Shown here: positions 1-12,439 of the stretch, one piece after another
Position numbering within the stretch: position 1 is the first letter of the stretch
How the letters are laid out: every line of letters starts with the position of its first letter
DNA from: Armillaria gallica
Taxonomy: Eukaryota; Basidiomycota; Agaricomycetes; Agaricales; Physalacriaceae
Reading direction: 5' to 3'
NCBI GenBank assembly: GCA_037576215.1
Contig: JBANDB010000015.1
Coordinates: 1,178,001 to 1,242,000 of the forward strand
Length of the DNA stretch: 64,000 nt
Translations under genes and position numbers: made by a program
The notes under the pieces: model-generated
The model's input: the letters and a program-made list of their open reading frames with translations, nothing else
Database searches by the model: none
Told to the model about the DNA's origin: nothing

Positions 1-2215
1 GAAAATACCCAAGACAGCTTGCATATGCATTCAGGCCTAGTGATTTCAAAAAATGATCCAAATGTTGTCCTAACTGAATGACACCAAGTCCAGGCATCAG
101 AATCCAAAGTGAAAGGAACAATTGTTAGCACAGACACCTCAATAAATAGCCAATTGTGCGACAAGGAAAGACAGCGCGTCAGACCAATAAGGAGACTTGA
201 AGATCAGATTGGTGATCTGCGTGTAAACATCAAATGTGCCGTCCAAACAACGACTGTGTTGGACATCATTGCATGGAGTAGCCCTGGGACATTGATGCAA
301 GACTGAAGGTTAGACACAACCTCGAGGGTGAATAAACCAGTGGTGGCATCAATAACACAGCAAAAGGAAGGCCACATTGATCAACATCATCAATATCATT
401 CCTATTTTGGAAACAACTCACTGGCAATTATGAAAGCTGATCCCTTTTGCTATCATTGCACAATGAAGCTGCCCTCCATCTGCACGTCTCCTAAATGACA
501 TTCAGGTGTACCCTGCATTCATAGCATCCTATTTCCCAAAGAAAACATCAGCCAAGAAACATGCTGGTATCAGAGAAAGGACTTACCCTGTCTCCTCATC
601 TCCCAACTCTTTGTCCTTCACATTGCAAACATCCACAATGCTCTAACATCAGTAGGAACTCAGAATACCGCCTGTCCAGTTCATATTCCTGGCAAAAGGT
701 TTTACTGTATTCATAGGGGAATCCAGGGGATGAAATGACAACGATGAACCATTCAAAGGAGTCAGCGTATTAGGACAGTGCATAATATGCATCAACTCAT
801 TATCATAATACACACACAGTTGATTCCGAGCACCGCCTTTGAAGACTTTAGCATCACCTCTGAGTCCGGATGCAAATATGTCACAACGTCCTTCCATTAC
901 CTCCTCAGCTTCAATTTCATTTCTGCTGGCAACGTGTTTGGAGATTTCCTGGGTCATAGAGCTTTTTGTGAACTCTGGAATTCGCAATGTCCAACAATTC
1001 ACATGGTGTTATAGGACCTTGCAACCAGGATCAGTGATCGACAACAGCATCTCCAAAGGATTCAGCACTCACCTCATTTGGAAATCCTTATAGAAGTCAC
1101 AGTGGTTAAACATGAGTCCAAACAACTACCCACATACCATCCACAGTGTGTTGCGTTTAATACACTATCACCGAAGCTCAATTAGACAGAGAAAACTGAG
1201 CACAATCAATTAATTCAGCATGTTTTGCTCATCCATAGCTCGGACGATGTACCTAGTAACCATTTTATCACATCTATCGCAGTATCTTCCGATTTTATCT
1301 CTGGAAATGCAGAAACCAACTTTCTTGCATGTTTGACAAGCCTAGCACTGACTGTGCCCAGGCCATCAGGGTGTGATACAAAGGTCTTGGGCCTTAAGCC
1401 ACACATACACGCACCAGGAGATAAAATGGATAATAGTGAAACTTTGAAGCAATGTCAGAAGCTGGATACCATCTCAAACCTGAACAGAATGATGGCAGGA
1501 TCGATTAGGTGGTGAAATGATGGGGCCCATCATCAATATCGTTCCCATTTGGGAAATGGCCCCCACAAACCAGCAGCACATGCTGATTCCCAGCTTCTTT
1601 GCATGCAGCATCAGGCTTCCTCTACATGCATATCACCTGAACTGAACTTAGGTGCATATAGCTGTGGAAACCATTTCGACTTTACTATAATAGTTGATTC
1701 TGGGCATTGACTCACAGAACCTGATCGAGCTCCCAAACCGGACTTCAACCTAATTCTCGATCCATCTATAGACGAGAAGTCGGTGCATGATGGCATTCTT
1801 GAATGCAGCGAACCTTGCCCTCCATACATAGAGGATGTGGGATAAATTCTATTCTCCTATGCTCAAAGTTACAGAACAATTCAAATGTACAACTCAGTTC
1901 AATTCTTCTACCTGTTTATTTACCTTTCCTTTTGCCTCATTAAGGCATATGTAGACTGGGGGGGCTCTGTTATGGATTTCACCTATCTGTTGACTTGGTG
2001 CATGAGTCAACACATGCCCATACTCGGCCTTCTCAGTCTTAACGGTGACTCACCGGTATTTTCTATTACTTTCTGTTACTCCCTCAATTCTTCATACTAA
2101 TACTAGAATATTATGAAACATTGTAGAATAATAATGACTCAAACTTTCTATTAGTATATAAACTCATAGATAAATTGTATTAGGAGATCTTAGCCTAAAT
2201 TTACTACTCTTCAAC
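1..2215. other. Left-edge region, no recognised gene
   Basis: I recognise no protein family here on either strand. The longest open frame is 649-1002 on the minus strand (117 codons). It has no family motif I know and no supporting splice sites. Two parts of the stretch (around 385-420 and 1530-1560) share a short similar phrase containing TCATCAATATC followed by a TTTGG run, which hints at old duplication. No TIR, LTR end or RNA gene was seen. Confidence 0.4.
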
Positions 2216-2253
2216 ATCCACTTAACTGTGTGATCTAAGCATTCCTGATCAGT

Positions 2254-2369
2254 TATGCCTAGCGCTTGCCATTCTGTTTGCCTTCCGACTATGCCTAGCG
2301 CTTGTTGGAACCTCTGTCAGTTACACCTAGTGCTTGCTGACAAACTCACTAACTATGCCTAGCACTTGT
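2254..2369 (+). repeat. Short degenerate tandem repeat, about 33 bp period
   Basis: The core TATGCCTAGCGCTTG occurs at 2254 and 2290 and in diverged form near 2321 (TTACACCTAGTGCTTG) and at 2354 (TATGCCTAGCACTTG). The spacing is 36, 31 and 33 bp. The sequence between cores also forms small inverted repeats. It looks like a minisatellite relic with no coding meaning. Confidence 0.6.
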
Positions 2370-2499
2370 TAGCATCCATATTGGATCCCTCTTGGTGGTT
2401 GGAACTCAACTTTAGGACATCCTCACTCACAACTTGGGTTTTACTCGAGTATTCATTATCTCATGTATTATTCAATATACTCTGATTCTTAACAAGGAG

Positions 2500-4210
2500 G
2501 ATTAAATAAGCCAGGGTTCAAACTTTAGCGATGAACATTCACTGAGGGTATGTTCTTATCAATACCTTGCAGGATTGTCTTAGTCAGTTCTACAGGCAGT
2601 ACCGTTGTCATGCTCGCAGCGTGCCTAAGGGTGTAATTTTGCAAATTACCATACCTTACATTATAAGCAATGCAGCAGCATAGCGAGCGGGCTGGCAGTG
2701 CAAGTGGCACGCAAAGAAGCAAGGTCACAGAGGAAGAAAGCTCTATGATAGAAAAAGAAGCCACGGAATTAAACATAAGGACTTCGTCATGCACTGTACC
2801 TTATGGGCAGGCACGGCCATGAGGCTGAAGAGCGAGCTTGCTTGCAAAACAATCCGTGCTGCACTAGAGATTTGAACCTCAGTGGGATGCGCTTGTATGT
2901 GGGGCGAGACCAATTTAGATAACTATGCGTCTGTAATCTATGATGCGTAGTCCCTGGAGATCTGGAGAAACGATATCATGTGCAAGGGGAATCAAGAGAA
3001 CCCCGGGCATGGCCTAGAAACAGACTTCGGCCGATGGAAATAGCGAGCGGGCTTGGAACCCGAAGCATTCCTTGGTTACCGAGTCTAGAATATGACGCTG
3101 TCACTGTTGGAGCAGACCTGAAAGCCGAGTACGAAGCGTGATCAGTGATCGAGGATTAAGCAACTATTGAGTACCAGTCAGCGAGTTACTCTGCTGCTAG
3201 GGCGAGCGACATAGACATCGCTTAGCTCTTTGAAGATACTAAAAAGAGGAATAAGCGGCACCCTGCCAAGGGTGTTGCGCCAGTTCGGATGAAGGTTTAT
3301 CGGCCAACAAAGAAGTTAACTTACTAAAGAACTGTTTGTAATAATCAGCCACCCGTAGTATAAGTAGAGTAGATTTTCATGTATTAAACCAAGCTACCTA
3401 CCCCCCATGTATAGTAATAAAGTCTCAGTTTGAATCTGGACTTGTTGCAACACGTAAGAGTTAGTGACTTCGAGTCTCAGCTAGAACGCAAGTTTAGTGA
3501 GCTCACAGAGAAATAGAATAAGAGAAACATTTTGGATAAAAACTTCGGTTTACTTGAGATAAGAAAGAGATTCGGAAGCAGTGACGCTGCACCCATCTTG
3601 AGAGTTTACTGGATTCCATCTGAGAGAGAGCTCTGTTCCTTTTCTGGTTCAGTGTAAAAAGAGAGAATTTGTGTTGTGACAGCCTCTGTGTAGGTCTCGA
3701 GTTGTTTTGCAAGGGAATCAGCCAGCTTGAGCTGTTCTAGCAGTTGCATGAAGTATGACAGGTGTGCGCAGTTGGACCTCGTGGCACCGTTGTTAGGGCG
3801 AGTGCACTGTGTGTGAGGACTTGCGGGGATGGTTTTTGAGAGTATTGTGAATTAACTGGGAGTGCTGAGGGCCTCTAGTGTGACAAGTTTGGAAGTCAGG
3901 TTTAGCAACTAAGAGAAAGACGGCGTCGTGCGCAGATTAGATCTAGCGGCAAGTCGTACTTAGCGAGCTCACTGACCGAATTTGGTCATTTGCGGATCTG
4001 CGAGTCTGTTTGTGTTTTGGCTATAGAAATATCCTTTGCCTTGAGGGTTGCGTGGTTTACTGTGCTCTCTTGTAAAAGCTTCGAGGAAACAGAGAATTTG
4101 AGATCGGCTCGAGAATTATACGTTGTTCCGTACATTGTTCTAGCGAGCTCGCTGAGATATATTGAGATACTGTCGGCATGCAATTGAATTAAAATTCCTT
4201 GCTCCCCTCT
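2500..4210. other. Non-coding, possibly an old LTR-type repeat
   Basis: No coding frame is convincing. A TATA-like stretch (AGTATAAGTAGAG near 3358), an AATAAAG-type signal near 3415 and repeated AGCGAGC-like words (2681, 2831, 3041, 3962, 4141) give the region an LTR-like look. I could not find matching termini or a target duplication, so the assignment is only a suggestion. Confidence 0.25.
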
Positions 4211-5692
4211 GCACTTAAGGAGATTGTGTGTGTGTGTTTAGTGGGATTTAGTATAGGGTTAGTGTGTGTTCACGCTAGGCCATGCTTAGTTTCACAGATG
4301 CACGTCACCAGCCTCGTCACCGTCCACCATTGTTGACATTGGAGGTTGGAGTAATTCTGTTTGCGGTTTGCCTGACAACGTTCAGGGTGGTCCATGCTAA
4401 TGCATTTCAAGGCAGTGTTTGCCATGGCATATCCATGTTTGAGTGTTGACCAAAGACAGGTCTGGCTTTTTGACATTATTACTATTCCAGCATCCAGAGC
4501 AAGCAGCAGATACATCTCCTAACAAAGGGTACTGTCATGAAGAAGAAAATGGATGACTCCCAGAGGTATGTCCATTTTCCAGTCGTCAAGTAGCGATTAT
4601 GTTAAATTATCCCTTCAGATCCTGAGTACATACACTGTAGTTGATTCCATACCCTGTTGAACTGTGCCTGGGACACACTTGTCCGCCCTGAAATAGACAT
4701 TTGCTTGCCTTTCCCAAACACAGCAATGCTCACCTTTAGTGTCTACTCCTTCCATGTAGTGCTGGATGTCTGGTGTGATAATTCCAAAGCAAACTTGTCT
4801 CTACAGTCGCATGCATAGAAGAGTGCCAAATTGGCGACAAGACCTTATTTGACCAAAGAACAGTGTCAGGTTGGGTGTTCAACAGCAGAGAGAGTACCAT
4901 GTATATCATATGTCTTCCTCCAATTCTTGTCCACATAAAGGGAAAACATGGGCCCATAGGTATCTCTGATAATCCCTGTTCTAAGATTTAGACTCTAACT
5001 GCTTGTACAGTGCTACCAAATCTGTTGACTCCACATATCTTTAATGGAGCTGTCATTGGACTTGTAAACACCGGCTGAGACTGAATGTTTAGACGATCAG
5101 TGACCCAAAGGATCTGTGATGGCTTTGGGTGTCAAGGAGAGATGTAATTGTCGATGATGCAATAATAAGCTGGATGGTGGTTCTGGGCAGTTCCTTGTTG
5201 AAACACATGAAGCCAATCTCATACCACAAACTCGATTTCATCGAAAGCCTTCCTGCTTCAACATCACAATGACTCCCTGTTGAACTCTTAGGAAGTATCA
5301 TTGTTGAGAGCTGGCACCTTTTGCTAGACAAGCAAGACTGTCTTCATCTAATGAGGACATCCCTCTCGTCTGGCCAATGTCTGCCAATCCTAGCTATGTG
5401 CATATCAATGAACTCATTCATCCCCTCATGCTCATATGTTGACTGCTATTGAGTCTGACATAGTTTCTGGAAAAGGAACAGCACTATCTGTCTCACATTA
5501 ATAACTCGGAGAAGTATATTCCCATCGCTGAGTACATCCTCCCACTATGGCACCATGACTGCAATCATATCTCAGGAAAATCATCCTAATCAGTGGCCCC
5601 TCCTGTGTCTTCATCACTGTCTCCATAACATGTTATTCATCTTTGAAAGCACCTACCGGTGGAACTGACAATAATCCAGCTCCTGCTTCCCA
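4211..5692. other. Intergenic stretch, nothing recognised
   Basis: Short open frames occur on both strands (for example 4270-4515, 4736-4957 and 5089-5331 on minus), but none shows a family motif or consistent splice sites. Near 4228 there is a short GT microsatellite. I see no repeats with defined ends. Confidence 0.4.
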
Positions 5693-5696
5693 GTGT

Positions 5697-7407
5697 TGAT
5701 GAGCCTAAACTTCCATGGCAACGGCAACACCAACTCGGAATGAGATTGGGCAATTAACGTAGCAACACGGCAATAAAGGCAATCATGTGTGCAAGTGGGT
5801 TGGGGCACCTCCATGCAGTAAATCAATTCCTCTATACACAAGTATACACTGCGACTTTAAGTCTGCGAAGTAGTACTGCTTGGTAGTTGAGTACTAGATG
5901 CTTGGCTATAAGCTGGTAAGGATCTCTCAAAGTGAGAGGGGACGGAACATGTATGATGTTAATACAATGAATCCATATGAGAAAATGTGCTGTGAAGCGA
6001 GAAAACATTGCTAGACGGTAATCTGAGTGGGGTGAACGATGGGAATGGGCTAAACCGACGTCAATCGGTCTAGAAACAAAAGAGTCGATGAGAAAACATG
6101 GTGTGGCGGCGTGCGTGGCAAGAGAAAACGTAGAGAGAGGTACTGAGGTCGAAATGACAAGAGAAAACGTGAAGCTACGAAAACTGGGCAATAATACTGA
6201 TCCTATATGGTGCTGGTGCTGATGTTGATGTCGAAACTGGTCTGGTACTGAAACGATCCTATCTTATGTCAAACTAACCTTCAAGTCCACTCGAGGGACT
6301 GTCCTATACTGAAACAATATGAAAACTTGCTGATACTGATCCTAAGTCTACTCGGAGACTACCCAAGTGGGCGACGATAATGATGGTGAAAGTGAAAAGG
6401 TTAAAACTCCAATGGTACAAAAGTGAAACGATGACAGCCTAATAAAAGATAACATGGGCAAGGTATGGTGCAGCGATCACGTATTGGCACAATATGATTG
6501 TGTACCAATAGTGTTAAGAGCGAAGAGAGAGTGTGAAAGAACTCTTCACAGTTAAAAACCATGGAATAACTCTGGTGAGTTTACGAGTTGATGTGCAATC
6601 GAGAATATGCTGGTGTAAATGGTGTATTGCCGTAGAACGGTGAATAAACGTAGTTTACTGGCGATAGACTGAGATGAGCAAGTGAATTGATGTAGACTGT
6701 GGTCAACTAGTCATGAACTGTTCTTACACTACATTTTCTAGCTAGTTTTTATACTAAAAGTACGAAATTATAAATAGAGTAAATATGCGAGGCTTTGTAA
6801 GACTGTAAGGCCATAGCTTAGTAAAATCATAGTCAACATATGGTCTTTGTACTTTGAAAGTAACAGCAACTTGTTGATGTTGCCGTATTTGGACGAAAAC
6901 TGTATGGTTTTATTGAGCGACGAGCGGATCACTAGGTGCTGTTTAGCTGCGGATTTCTGGGCAATAGTCATCGTGCTGAAGAGTACACATGGGTCTACAT
7001 TTTCTTGAGGTCTTGGTGAAGTAACAGCCTTAGTAAACATGGCCTGTAGTTGCCGTAGCTGTAATTGTTGTAGCTGCAATTGTTGTAGCTGGGAGGGTAC
7101 TCGCATCGATCACGTCATTTCATTAAGTGATTGATGGGCGCATCAACTCTTGCTTCTGAGTGATGCGGCGACTCTGTTTTAGGATGATTGTCGATCAAGG
7201 TGCCTCACTGTGATGGAATATGGGAATCGTGATGCGTAACAAGATGGGATGGATAACAAGGCGTGTGAGGAGTAGTTGCCGTAGGGTGAAAGTGGTATTG
7301 CCATGTGTGGAATTATTGGTTTACTGAAAGGCCATTAAAGGGACGGCAACATTAAATAGCAGGGGAAATCCATGAATTCTGAGCGTACAGAGCCTAGAGG
7401 CTCATCA
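5697..7407 (+). mobile_element. Solo LTR-like element, 1711 bp, copy A
   Basis: The element starts TGATGAGCCT and ends AGGCTCATCA, a perfect 10-bp inverted repeat that obeys the TG...CA rule of LTRs. It is flanked by the direct repeat GTGT (5693-5696 and 7408-7411), a 4-bp target duplication of the size made by Ty3/Gypsy integrases. A TATA box (TATAAATAG, 6769-6777) lies about 1.07 kb in. A diverged copy of almost equal length with the same ends is at 44506-46218. No internal domain is attached, so it is best read as a solo LTR. A TIR element with 10-bp ends is the alternative. Confidence 0.7.
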
Positions 7408-7411
7408 GTGT

Positions 7412-8589
7412 TGACAATTGTCTTTGTCTACAACAACCATGTCTCTGTCTTTCAACGAAGCCACAACAATGGCATATTGATTAATTTTATATTACTCATG
7501 TGCAAGCTTATTATCAAAGGGGTCGACTCTGCTTTCCTGTTCATCGATGTCCCATCCTCGAGACACTTATAACAGATGCAGATATGGACATTGATTTGAA
7601 AGTGGGGACCAGGGTTTGACGTTGAGTGCAACCCTTCAAATACTAATGAGGAAGACTACATCTGAATCCAAGCCACTCAATGTGTCTGGTAAGCGGTCAG
7701 TGATCACACATACTCCGGAAGTCCAACGTCAAGAGCCAGGAGGCATGACTGGAAGAGCTCAGTCCATGGTGGCACACTCTGGGCAGTTTGATCTTCTGGG
7801 CCATTGGGTGACGACTGTAGAAGAGAGATGTTGCATACTCGCATTTATCTGCAAAGGGGTGTATACAAGCACTAGTGTATTGCGGCATGTGGAAGGTGTG
7901 TATATGCTGTGTGGAGACAATCCTCCTCCAAAGGGCTTGTGAAGTATGAGAACACCAAGCGACCGGTAGAATGCACATGCATAACACAAGGAGGTACAAA
8001 CAACAATCAGGACACAAAAGCATTCGTCAGAAACTGTGAGAGCAGATGATATCGGTGTACTTGTACCAAGATAGGTTGTACTGAAATGGTAATAGAATCT
8101 GCAAAATAAGACTTGATGTTGTGTAATCACTGGCTGTTGAACAAGCATACAATCTGTGTTTTTGTCACAATCGTCTCTGCTGTCTTCAATCTTGTGTGTG
8201 TATGATTCTCACACTCTGTTATAACTATGATAGGGATTAACAACAAAACTCCATAATAGTTAATATCATTGACTGATCAATGGAACTGTCAGTAAATTTC
8301 TAATGGCCCGATAGACTTACTTGCCATCAACATTTGTTCTACATTCTACACCTCGTATCACTAAGTCAATTCTCAATGTGAGTCATTTATTACTACACCT
8401 TCTTGTGATGGTTGGCCAGTATTTAAGAATTCCTGGAATTCTGGATGTTCCGCAATCTATCCTCAATGAGTCTGGGGAGGTCAACTATAGTGTCAAATGT
8501 CAACACACCTTTGAATATTCCAATGGGTTGGGTACTCCATCGCTATGTCATTGTTAGAATGGGATTCTGAATCAACAATGAAAACCAGC
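7412..8589. other. Gap between LTR copy A and DUF6535 copy 1
   Basis: A plus-strand frame of 108 codons (7616-7942) and overlapping minus-strand frames are present, but I recognise no domain and see no consistent splice structure. An AT-rich patch lies near 8215-8290. The sequence does not obviously match the equivalent gap beside LTR copy B. Confidence 0.35.
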
Positions 8590-11267
8590 TCACCTGGATG
8601 AACCAGGAGAATATATATCAAGAAGCCAAGGTAGCTGGTCAACTTCCATATGCACCCCGTAATCATACTGTGGTAGAGAACCAGTAACATCAAACCTCAT
8701 CTGCAGCTTTTTTATTATGATGACGGCCAGAACACGCTTGAGAAGGTCCCATTGGTGGAATTCCTCTCCTGATACCCACAGCACTAATTGCAAAAGACAC
8801 TCGGGCCAGACATTTTTCATAGCGGGATGTCACACCCACTCATAGAGGACACTCTCATGATGTTCTTTAATGAGAAGCAACATCACTTGGAAGAGTCTAT
8901 TGATCGAAAAGAGGGGATGATATGGTGGGTTGATGTAAGTTGCAAGGGATTCAGAGCTGCCCATAGATGAAGCCGGAGGCAGGTTCAGAGAAGATGATAT
9001 GAGATATTCCAGAGTGTGAGGTATCACATCATTCTCTGAGCTCTTGCCACCAGCTGCAGGTGAATGGAGGTAACACTGATATGCAACAGAATAGAACCGT
9101 ATATCTGAAGGTACAGGTCCCATGCGAGAGCCATGTTTGTCAAGAATGATAAATATCTTGTGTGCAAGTGGTTGAAGGTCTGGGCTGATGACAACAAGAG
9201 CCTCAGAGGAGAGCAAGGAGTAAAGCATATCCATGACTTCCATGATGTCTGAGTTCTCCTGAGTGAGATTATGGACAAGAATGCCGGTGCATTCAATGAT
9301 GGTAAGGGAAGTTTCAATAAGCTGCTTTTGGTTTGAGGCATGCACTGAAAGTTTGCACAGCCTCCACTCCATTCGGCTGATCAATCCAAGGATGATATGC
9401 AGATCAAGAGCGAAGGAGCCAGTGGCAGTAGACATGGTGCAAAGCCTCTGGTAACAACATAACTGGTCAAGAATGTACTGCCTCATCTCATCTGTAGGCT
9501 TGTTGATAGTAGTGACCTCCCTGCTCTCTCCTTTGGATGAGGGTCTCGCGATGATTTTCATAAGTTCAAGCTCTAATTCCAAAACACCATTGCTAGAGTA
9601 GCCCAGGATGTAGAAGGAGCCAGTGACTAGCTTCTTCCACACCATTGAGTGCAAGGTGAGGGAAAAGCATTGTGGGCCTTGAAGGATTCTGAGAAAAGCA
9701 GCTAACGCCTTCTGGCTACCTGTCATGGAAAACAGTGTCATTTTTAGCTGCTCATTGCAACACTGATCTGCCATGAGATCATAGTTGGGGGATCTGTTAC
9801 TTGAGAAACCATAAAGATGAAGGAGTATACATGCTCTAGAATAGAGCTCCAACTCTCTCTCGACATCAGGAGATGGTACAAGCGGTTCAATGCGCTGTAC
9901 ATGCTGCTCCAGAGGTACCATAAGAGTAGATCTATATTCATTCGGTAGGCATTTTAAAGTGGCGGAGGACATTCCAGCAATGGCCTGCAGCACACTTTGA
10001 TGCACGGAAGCATTAGATGTGGAGGAGTGCAGCCATTGTAGTGATTGCGCGTCTACTTCAGCAGCACACTTTTGAACATGAGCACGCTCAATTTCCTTCA
10101 GAGGACGTTTTTGGCGTTGAGCAATGCTCCTGCATCTTTGCTGGTACATGACCCAGCGATGATTGAAGCAATTGCAGCCAAACTTGTGAGAATATGGATA
10201 GTGTCATATGAGGGCGATGCATCGAATGAGAGCATCGAGGAACTGATACAGAGGGTGGACATAAAGCGTTAACAGGACCTTGTATGGGCAGTAGGGATAT
10301 ATAAGGGGCAGGATTAGGGCCATAATGTATGCCATGTAAGTCGCTGCACCAATAATAGATACCAGCCAGGCCACTTTCATGCCCAAAGAAAAGAGGAAGA
10401 TAGAAAGGCCAGCAAAAAAGAGTGCCAACGAAACATGAAGGAGGATGGGAAGCAAGCCGATGATCATAGGCACCTGCCATGTCTGTAGTCCAGCGTATCG
10501 CAGGTGCCGGATTCTTGCACGATCACATGCAGAGCTGTCAGAGACAATGGCGTTGTATTGGTGGAGCCACTGCTTGACCAAAACGGTGACAAGGGCAGTG
10601 ATGAGGCTGAGAGTCAGACTCACGAACCACAAGCTGTTCAACCATTCGTCGGAATGGCTCACGGAAAAGTAGTCGGTAGGAGAGGAAGGAATAGAGATTT
10701 GGGAACCGTTCGACGCCGTGGCTTTGAGGATTTCGAGGAGAAGGAATGCGGATGCCTGGTTGTAATCTGGTTGCATGTTTTGTGACGTTTGAACCACGAA
10801 TGTTGTGAGTACTGCAGAGAAAAGACCGGCCTTTGATGATATTAGACTTTTTAGAGCCCGATTTTGGAAGGAGACGTGTTACGCACAAAAACAAGTAGGA
10901 CATCGATGGTATCCCGCCACTCTGCCAACATATTGGCGTCAAAATCAGCCGCTTCGTCGAGGTAGATGGACCATATTCGTGCCATGGCGGACATCTCTTG
11001 ACCATAAGGATCCAGAGGGTAGCGCGCCTTGTAGTCGCGTGGAGCAGCGCCTGATACCATTTAAAATTAGATACCATCGTAGCAGAACAGTCGAAGCAAA
11101 TTGAACACACCGACTCCCCATGAATGCAGCTGATTCTTGTTCAGTCCAAAAAACGTGCCGCTTGGAGGGTCTCTCTGAGCTCCAAGGTCAGGTGCGGGAA
11201 CACGACTACCAGTTGCTGAAGGTTGGTTTGGAGGTGACTCTGCGCCATTCCCATCAGTGTCTGCCAT
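8590..11267 (-). pseudogene. DUF6535-type membrane protein, copy 1
   Basis: Basidiomycete DUF6535 family; function unknown. The gene reads on the minus strand in three exons: 11111-11267, 10887-11050 and 8590-10830, with introns of 60 and 56 bp (donors GTGTGT and GTGCGT). Exon 1 gives MADTDGNG... and a GLNKNQLHSW motif. Exon 2 carries the family signature (DPYGQEM, FDANMLAEWRDT). Exon 3 has several hydrophobic segments around AGLFSAVLTTFVVQTSQN, then a long soluble C-terminal part. About 853 codons in total. Two in-frame TGA codons (10204-10206 and 8830-8832) break exon 3. The paralogue at 47.3-50.0 kb reads CAA at both sites, so both probably descend from CGA. Exons and splice sites otherwise look well kept, which suggests recent decay. 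The DUF6535 assignment comes from remembered motifs, not from a search. Confidence 0.8.
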
Positions 11268-11782
11268 GCTCGAAAATCGATAGAGATCAAGTTAGTATCA
11301 TTGACATCCAAAGCACAAAGGACTCACTTGGAAGAATATAGTGACTGTCAAGAACAAGAAGGCGTAAAGGCTTGCTGGTGCCTTTTGATTGAACATCGCG
11401 CTGTCAAAGCGCTGTATGCTCGTGTTCACGGTGCTGTCTCGGAAACACATCGAAGTTCATAACTGGTGACATCGACACGTAAGGTAGTGGTTTGTGCCAA
11501 GAGCGGCCTCGTGGCATTCTCGTCTGGCTTATCACACGGAGAGAATTACGACCTTACATGTGCTCGAGTCGAGATACAAAATCTAGATGAGACGAAGGTA
11601 GTTGCAGAGGGAGTACAGTGTTGTACACACCGTATTATTGTACTATTATAATAGCATGGGCATAGTTGTAAACTCCGGTTGGAATTGAGGACGCGTGGAA
11701 TGGACGATACATTACTACGATAGGTCGTGGTATTTGATGCTGAGAAAGCGTACAACAAACGAGGTATAGTAAAATTAAGGGG
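11268..11782. other. Intergenic between DUF6535 copy 1 and transporter relic
   Basis: The first 80 bp match the upstream side of DUF6535 copy 2 loosely. Short open frames (11466-11651 plus, 11546-11758 minus) have no recognisable content. No promoter element can be named with confidence. Confidence 0.35.
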
Positions 11783-12193
11783 TTAGAATGCGCCGATTGG
11801 GAGTACGGTAACTGCTTTGGCCTCTGATGTGAGCAACTCGGAGAGCGACGTAGTAAGCGATGAAGGTGGTGATGATACTGAATGCGCCTCCTGATTTGGC
11901 GAGACTGGGAAATTGTAAGCTAATGGGGTGAAGGAGGGGAGAGAAGACGTACGCGGTGCAGATGGTAGCCTTGTGGACAGCACGGACAATTCCTAACAGG
12001 CGGGAAGCATAGACGTGACAGGAAGACAGCCGAAGAGGTCAATGAATGAGACAGACTTGCGGAGCGAGGTGATGCTGCGTACACCGGGGTTAGTCATAAG
12101 CGGTGAGACGAACAAGAATAGAACTGCGACTATCATCCACGTAGAGGTACACAGCTGCATCAGTGCCGTATGCGTCCTGTATGTATGATGCAT
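11783..12193 (-). pseudogene. Acetate transporter relic, GPR1/FUN34/SatP family, C-terminal part
   Basis: The GPR1/FUN34/YaaH (SatP) family consists of six-helix plasma-membrane proteins for acetate or ammonium movement. Only the last helices are seen. On the minus strand the reading is TWMIVAVLFLF, then RKSVSFIDLFG, then GIVRAVHKATICTA, an intron starting GTACGT, and a final exon reading GGAFSIITTFIAYYVALSEL, then LLTSEAKAVTVLPIGAF and a stop at 11783-11785. The GGAxxIxTxFIAYYV...LL...LPIG pattern is typical of the family C-terminus. A one-base shift is needed between SMLPAC and GIVRAV, so the copy is broken. I did not find the N-terminal half with the family NPAPLGL motif upstream. Confidence 0.62.
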
Positions 12194-12439
12194 CTCACAT
12201 CCGAGGTCCGAAAACTATCGCCGTCGACGGGCTCATCCGAGTCGCGTCTCCCTAACGAACACTCCCTCCTATCCTAGCTAAGAATAGAAGACTCCACCCT
12301 AACATATTCTGCACATGCTCGAATCAGCCGTCCTCCGCCAAAACACCCTTGTCCCGCATCTTTCGTGACTGCTCGACCTCGCATCCGACGTCCGCAAACC
12401 GCTTCCGTCGATGAGCTAGCATGCATCCGAGTCGCGAAA

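Noticed and set aside
2500..4210. Complete LTR
   Set aside because: TATA-like and polyA-like words are present, but no paired termini or target duplication could be found.
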